Source of the DNA: Aptenodytes patagonicus
Taxonomy: Eukaryota > Chordata > Aves > Sphenisciformes > Spheniscidae
Direction: 5' to 3'
DNA length: 64,000 nucleotides
Assembly (NCBI RefSeq): GCF_965638725.1
Contig: NC_134949.1
Location: 48,698,151 to 48,762,150 of the forward strand
How positions within the stretch are numbered: position 1 is the stretch's first letter; each line of letters opens with the position of its first letter. Shown here in pieces: positions 57,900-64,000 of the stretch. Position numbers and translations under genes: made by a program. The notes below the pieces were generated by a model, which was given only the letters and a program-made list of their open reading frames with translations, searched no databases and was not told the DNA's origin.

Positions 57900-60800
57900 C
57901 TACTTAGGACAGTTGTGCGGGATCAAATTTACCCTTGCCCGTAGGTAGGCATGAATAGCGTCACATTCACCTGCGGGGACAAAATCGAAAGCAGCACAAT
58001 ACAGACAGGTAAATTGGAGGCGTTTTAAGAATGCTGCGTAAGCAGGAGCCCACCTGTAGATCCGTTGGACGTTGGTTCTTGGCTGACGGTGACAGTACGG
58101 TAGACTACGTATGCTGATCTTGGAGGTCCTGAAGAATTGGAATAAGTCTTTCTTCCAGTTTCCCTCACGTAAGGGATAGAAGCAGCAGTTCCATCATCCT
58201 TACCCCGACCCCTCTGTCGGTCACCTGGTTTCACTGTGGGGTCGGAAGTGTGAATTCCTAGAAGTGAAAAAACAAACAGGAATGTTGTGCTATTACTCAG
58301 AAGGTGACATATTGCGGGAGACTGGAGGCTGGAAGACAAGATGAAAAAAATGTTCTTTGTGGATAGTCCAATCCAAATACATTCAGTTATTTTATTTACC
58401 ACCGGACGTCCAGCAAGGAGAAGCTGATGCTGAAGTATATTACCTCCATTTTCAAAGGATCTGCGATCTGTTCTGGGAATACGCTCTGTTGGTGCTCTCC
58501 TTCCGGAAGTCTCTGCGCCCCTTTTTGTGTTAGTACGTTTTGTAGGAGTTGTAGTACCCTCACCTGGAAAGGCAACAGAAAGAATGTTTTAGCTGCTCGT
58601 GTGTAAGCCCAGGGAACGGCACTGCCGTTCTCTTCCTCCCACCTCTGTGAGCTAGTGATTAGCTTAGTGCAATTTCCTGTAACCTCTCGTTTGATATTCT
58701 TCTTTCTCTCTTGTTAGTTATTTGGATCCTGTCGAGCGTAGCTGATGCGTAGCTCTCATGCTCTCTAATACCATCATGCACAGGTTAAAGAAGACTCTGG
58801 CTCCAAAGTAAAGAACCAGCTACACGTTACCGGCTCGTTCTTTAGCTTCTCACTGCTCAGGAACGATATCTGTGAGCCCTACCTGATGGAATTTATGGTA
58901 TTTTCAAGATGCGCGTCATCATCGTCCCTAAAGCCTCAGAGAACTAACTCAGTTGAAGAAATGCTTTGGGGAAACATCTCTATCCTTTTCTCTGAATGTA
59001 TCTAACGGTAAATAAAGACATGTCTTAAAAGCTGTAGTCGTGTATTTGTTACTGATCCCGCGTCTGGAGTCTAACTGTATCCAAATACTTGCCAGAAATA
59101 GCTTTTCAAAACTATTTCAATAACAAACATTTTAAACGTCGAAATAAGAAGAAAACAATTTTGCCCGATTCTTTTGAGCGGTTTAGGCAGGCAAAGACCG
59201 TCAGTCGAAAAAGCATGACACGGAGACAATTTTTCCGTTCCCGCTTTTTATGAGCACATCCTCCTACTCAACTCTGCTTTACATAAAACAGTATTATCGC
59301 GGTTTTATCCCTGAAATTTACACTACTGTGAAACTAAACAATTTTTTTTTTTTTTTAATTAGAAGTAGCAGGTCATCTTTCTGCCCAGCAATTTTTGATG
59401 ACTGATCGACTGATGACTCTGGTGTCTTGTTATATTAAGAACATCTCTCCCTCTCCTAAAATGGAATTAGATAGTACTTACTCACTAAAACAACGAATAC
59501 AGATTTTTCTCGGTCACGCCACTTGGTCAAGAATGAAGGAGAAACGTAGTAAGGGAGGTAAATACTTACTAATCTGTATTCCTTTGAGCTTGATTCTGTT
59601 GGGTAAAGCCCAACATTCAAAACAAAATGGAACTCTTTTGCGGATCTCTTTCAGAAGACGCTTCAAGGGGGTATTTATTTAATCTAAATTTAGTTCTGTA
59701 GAAGTTTGATGTGTCGCTCCATTTCCTCAGCTAGACACCCAAGACAGCCAGCAGCGAGCGCGGAGCACCTCTGGGAAAGTGACTCATCTCCCCTTTCTTT
59801 GGCACTATCTTATGATGCAAGAAATAGCCCCCTAAGAGTGCCTGTCTCTCTCCATTTACAACGCAGAGCCTAGACGAGAAATTTAAACTACATTCCTAAC
59901 CTTAGGGGGGTTAAAATTAGACTACACAAATCTTGATCTTGAAGAAAAATTATATGAAAGACCTATGTTGTGTATCTCAGGACAGTACGCATAGGGTTAA
60001 TAGCCCATTTCTACCTTTTCCATCTGCAATCGATGCAGGTAGTCACCACGTGTGTGACACTGTACACACACACACACACACATATATGGGGAAAACTTAC
60101 TGAGGCACTGTTATGCTCTTTGTAATAGGCTACCTTTTATTGTCACTAAACTAAAAAAGCGTGGAGGCGGGGCAATCTGTGTAATAGTTTCTCCCTGCAA
60201 CAGTAGTTTTAAAAGTGGTAAACATTGTCCAAGAAGATGAAAAGTACTTGCCTTTCTGCAAGTCTCGCTCGGTAGCTTCCAAGGGTAATAGCTCGTTTTC
60301 CCGAGGCGAAGACGCAGTTTTTGTGGATTGCTGTTGGTGAGGGTACTGAATCCTGTAATACTCTCCTAGACGTACCCCAAGAGGGAAAAAAACCCCAACG
60401 TTTACTCTCTTGTCAGCACTGCTGTTTAGGAAAGAGTGGCTAATTTCATATTTACCAGATTTATAGCATATTTCCCTTATTGCTCTTTCCTCTTCGATGT
60501 CTGCAGCAGTCTTAGGCACCCAGTCAGAAACATCTGTAGGAGATATTTTTAGAAGCTTACTAGGTATCTATACAAAGCCCTTCAACACTTCCTGATAATC
60601 AAACACCATAAGGAATTCCATTTCGGTCACGGTTTTGGTTTTTCTGACCGCAACCTCTCTTTCTGGACAGAAAAATGATTCCTTAATGTTAGGCCTTTCC
60701 AAGTGCAATGGAATTGCAGTTACCACACGTATTAAGAAGCTAACGTTTGTTGATTTCAAATGCTTCAAAAACATCTTCAGTAGCCATTGCCAAAATAATC

Positions 60801-62040
60801 CTTCTTCCTTTACACCCAAAAGGAAATCTTCTGATTAAGCATGTCAGCAGGGAGTGCTTGTCACAAGACCTCTGCCCAAAGTTACTCTCCTGTAATGTCT
60901 GCCGGCAGAGCTGGTGAAGTGAGTGCTCCTTACCCGTCTCGGTTAAGGCTACTAAGATCAGCAAAGCCCTACTTTGTATATTGCTTAAATTAATGCGGCT
61001 TACTCAGACTGAAAGCGAGTTAGGAAGCGCTAACAGGCAGCCCTGCCAGCCAACCTGAAGGGCAGGGGGAAAGTGAAAAGCAGCTTGGGGCTGCCTGAGA
61101 ACTAGCACAGTAATTTGCGGAGTGCACGCGTGAGAGTCGGTCGTTCTCTGACTTTCGCTCTCCGGGAATGTGCAATTCACTCCTGCCCTGTGAATCTCTC
61201 CTCTCCCAGTGAGATACAGTCAACGGTTTAACTACATTGTAGAAATGAAAAAAAAAAAAAAAACAAAAAAAAAACCCCACACATACACATTCAGTTAAAC
61301 TAGTGCAGAGTTTTGCATGGATTCTCTTTGCTAGGTTTAAGAATAACTTTCTGTAATACAATGGGACTGCCTACAGAGTTTAGGAAATCAGTTGAACAAA
61401 TCATTTAAGTGGAAGTCACACAACTCTCTCTTGTGAACAAACCTGTGACTTCACCTTCAGTGACGAGTGCGTACAGCCCCTGTTCAACAGTTTGTTTCCC
61501 AGCAAAGAAGTACCTGGTTCCTAAACTTGCAATTTCCTCCCCGAATTTCGAGGCATTTTGAGGAGTATTTGATGGCCACCTGAACCGTGGAGCACATTTT
61601 AAACTCTATTTAATGAAAGAGAGGTAGGTGAATTACAGCCCTATTGAAATATACAGCTAGGCATTTGACAGGAGTCAGAACGTGCTGCCTCACTCACATC
61701 TGGTGACTACCAGTTCCGACACTTTGAAGATTAGCGGGGAACTATTTCAAAAACTTGTCAACAAGTCTTTTCTAAAAATGTAACGGTTATTGTAATCGAT
61801 CAGTTGTGAAGTACATTGCGAGAGTCGAAAAAGCCCACTCTACTTGCTTGTAAAAGAAAGAAAAAAACTGTTTACAGTTCTCTTCCTCTTCATCGTCCTC
61901 TTCATCATCGTCTTCGTCGTTGAGGTTTATAATCAGTGGAGGGTGAATTGGGAATAAAAGATTCTCTTGATTTCTGAGTGATTCTTGACGATGGGCTGGA
62001 TGCAGAATCCCTCCTTGGACACCCTGTTGCAACGGGGCAT
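57900..62040 (-). CDS. C12orf50: C12orf50-like CCCH zinc-finger protein, unit 3 (5' exons outside window)
   Basis: Visible exons are 61876-62040 (exon 3), 60456-60533 (exon 4), 60252-60365 (exon 5, GC donor), 58444-58563 (exon 6), 58054-58257 (exon 7) and 57900-57970 (terminal). Exons 1 and 2 fall beyond 64000. Only one exon 6-7 pair is present, and the intron between them is the short type. If exons 1 and 2 match the other units, the product would be about 309 residues, near the single-repeat ancestral form. The minus-strand AATAAA lies at 57420-57425. No disabling change was seen. Confidence 0.8.
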
Positions 62041-64000
62041 CTGCAGAAAAGAACATTGCATTTATTTTATGAGGAGGGAACTAGAATATCGCACCCAGGT
62101 TGAGACCAGCAGGTATAGTTTTGAAACCATTCTCATACTGAAGGGATCATTAAATAGGCAGGTTGTGCCTTTTAGGAAAAACCTTCTGCGGAGGTTGGCA
62201 AAGGAGCATCTTCCAACTACAGAAAGTATGAAAAAACAGAGAGAGATTGACAACCTCGGGAGGCGTGTGATTAGGAATACCTGGGCTGAAGAGAGCAAAT
62301 GGGTTGAGGACCCCGCCTGGGAAAATATTTTAAACATGCCGAATAATAGGCAGGCCTGTATCACTCCCCACGGCATCAGTTTTGAAGAATTTAGCAGTGC
62401 TAAGCACAGGATTAGCCCGTTTTAGCCTGTAGACTTTTTTTTCCCTATCAATTTTCTGAATCACAGCTCTCTTGACTAAGTACAAAATGTAGATTTTGAG
62501 AAAGACTATGAAGTTCGTGAAAATAATTTACACTGAATCAGGAGAAAGTCAGAAAAGATACTCTTTTCCTTAGGCCTTTGTATCTACCCATAATGTAATC
62601 TACCCAGCAAAACTATTTCAGCACTGGGATAGCATTTTCTGAGAGCCAGGAAATGCAACGGTCCGAAAAGAAAAATGATGAAAAATGGTGAGTCTGATTG
62701 CGTTGTTCAAGCTGACCAACGTGCAGCTATAGACACAATCAGGGTTCTGTGCATGGTATTAAAAACATTGAAGTTGGATATGTTGTCCAGTTTCAGAGGA
62801 ATAAGACGAGGCATGGGCATCTTCCTGTATTCCACTTGTTGTTATTCTTGTGCATCTCTTGCTTGCCTACGAGCAGCGTGTGTATCATATTAAGCCCATT
62901 TTAATAACACTGCTGCAGATGGGATTTGTTGTGTCTCAGGCGAGAGAAAGTAAGAGACAACACTTTAGCTTGGTAGAGCCTTTCTCAGTGTCCCCAACAG
63001 GATATTCTCAGCTCCGGGTAGCGTAAGCCAAATCAAACTTAAGTCAGCTTAACAAGATTTCTAAGCATGAAAACGAATAAATGCAGTTTTAATGTTTGCA
63101 GTGTTCTTGTGGAGCACACGGACTCTGAATTTATGCACATTGCCGTAAAAAGAAAAAGGGTTGCGTCCATTTTCTCGTTCTGATCGTTGGACGTTGCTCT
63201 TCTACAGGATACCCTTGTCCGTAGTGCCTCTTGGGCATAGTCTCTGACTCACACCGCACCCACAAGCGTGCCTACGTGGTGTTTACGACAGCACTAGCTG
63301 CCAGGGGCCGGTGCTGTGGATGTGGGAACTGCACTAAGAGCAGTACGGGCACTCGTCGAAACAGCGCTCAAGTTCTTGCCGTGGTCCTATGTGGTTAGTT
63401 AGGCTCAACACGCCCAGCTATGACAGGCTGCCTTTTCCCGGGGGAACTGCAGGAACACAAGGTGTTTGCTTCTGACTAGAGGTCTTTCTGGACTTCTCTT
63501 CTGACACCTGTCTCCAGCTCCGGAGATCAGGCCCACGAACAACTACAGTTCAGTCCACTTGTTCACGCATCTGTGACAAGTCACGCTGACTTGCTCTCCC
63601 TCCTGCTTCCGCCTGATTTCTGACACCTGTCTTGGTTCCCTGCCCTGGACTCTTTCCCTGTTCCAGGTTCCAGCTGTCTACCCGGACTCCTGCTAGACAA
63701 GAGCTCCTCTTCGAAAGGGAAAAAGGAACCCAACTTACAGTGGTGGTTTTTTCCGTAAATACTCTGACTTTCAGATACTGTACTGCCCACACACTGTTAC
63801 TGTACTTCAATAGCCTGCATCCAATGTTCAAGCCTGAAGAATTTATTCAGAACGATGAACTGGAAATACATCTGCACACACAGCACTGTAATCTGATGTT
63901 ACCTCTACAAGGGGTGGCTCATCCAGGTAACATGTTGTGCTCCGTCAACAGATATTGCTACTAGCGGCCCTACCAACCTCCTCCCCCCACCACACACACT

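Larger units (their letters stand above)
47783..64000. repeat. Tandem array unit 3 (truncated by window end, structurally variant)
   Basis: This is the third direct copy. It matches units 1 and 2 up to about 53119, differs completely until about 55085, then matches again. It has lost 5,546 bp relative to unit 1 between the last coding exons and exon 5 of the C12orf50-like gene. That equals two 2,071-bp internal repeats plus about 1.4 kb. The window ends between exons 3 and 2 of that gene; exon 2 would be expected near 64395. Confidence 0.96.

Noticed and set aside
1-64000. CRISPR array, operon or prokaryotic mobile system
   Set aside because: The direct repeats are about 24 kb and 2 kb long and contain introns and CR1 elements. 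There are no short spaced repeats or ribosome-binding sites, so the sequence is vertebrate.

Overview
The window looks like bird nuclear DNA. It has CR1-type LINE 3' ends, spliced genes with GT-AG introns, a CpG island, a CA microsatellite and no prokaryotic-style gene packing. It is almost entirely a head-to-tail tandem array of one unit of about 23.9 kb. Unit 1 is 1-23885, unit 2 is 23886-47782 (23,897 bp), and unit 3 starts at 47783 and is cut off by the window end. By eye, units 1 and 2 differ only by scattered substitutions and short-repeat length changes.

Each unit carries the neighbourhood of two genes that lie head to head in vertebrates (human 12q21). On the minus strand is a homologue of C12orf50, a CCCH zinc-finger protein related to ZC3H11A. 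I could chain its exons into one open reading frame with splice sites and intron phases that all agree: start at 22869, CCCH exon at 20960-21083, acidic exon at 18441-18605, stop at 8922, and a poly(A) signal at 8442. On the plus strand is a decayed copy of RLIG1 (C12orf29, the vertebrate 5'-3' RNA ligase). Exon 1 lies in a CpG island at 1945-2034 and exon 2 at 4094-4211, followed by degenerate later exons to about 7.7 kb. In all three copies the nucleotidyl-transferase motif reads K-V-A-G instead of K-V-D-G.

Inside the C12orf50-like gene a 2,071-bp segment is tandemly duplicated. It carries two exons (120 + 204 bp, 108 codons, phase 1 at both ends), so the duplication preserves the frame. 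Units 1 and 2 have three exon pairs; unit 3 has one. If all pairs are spliced in, the protein is about 525 aa in units 1-2 and about 309 aa in unit 3. Unit 3 also differs at 53120-55090, where about 1.97 kb of unrelated sequence replaces the CR1-containing stretch of units 1 and 2.

Other content per unit: a GC-rich minisatellite-like dispersed repeat with a poly(A) signal just upstream of the CpG island, GGGGCC and CGGAG short repeats in the island, a CA run, and a poly-G run near the unit edge. The main interest is an ampliconic array that keeps an apparently intact, structurally variable CCCH gene while carrying a dead RNA-ligase neighbour. Arrays like this are typical of sex-chromosome or germline-expressed ampliconic regions, but the chromosome cannot be told from the sequence.
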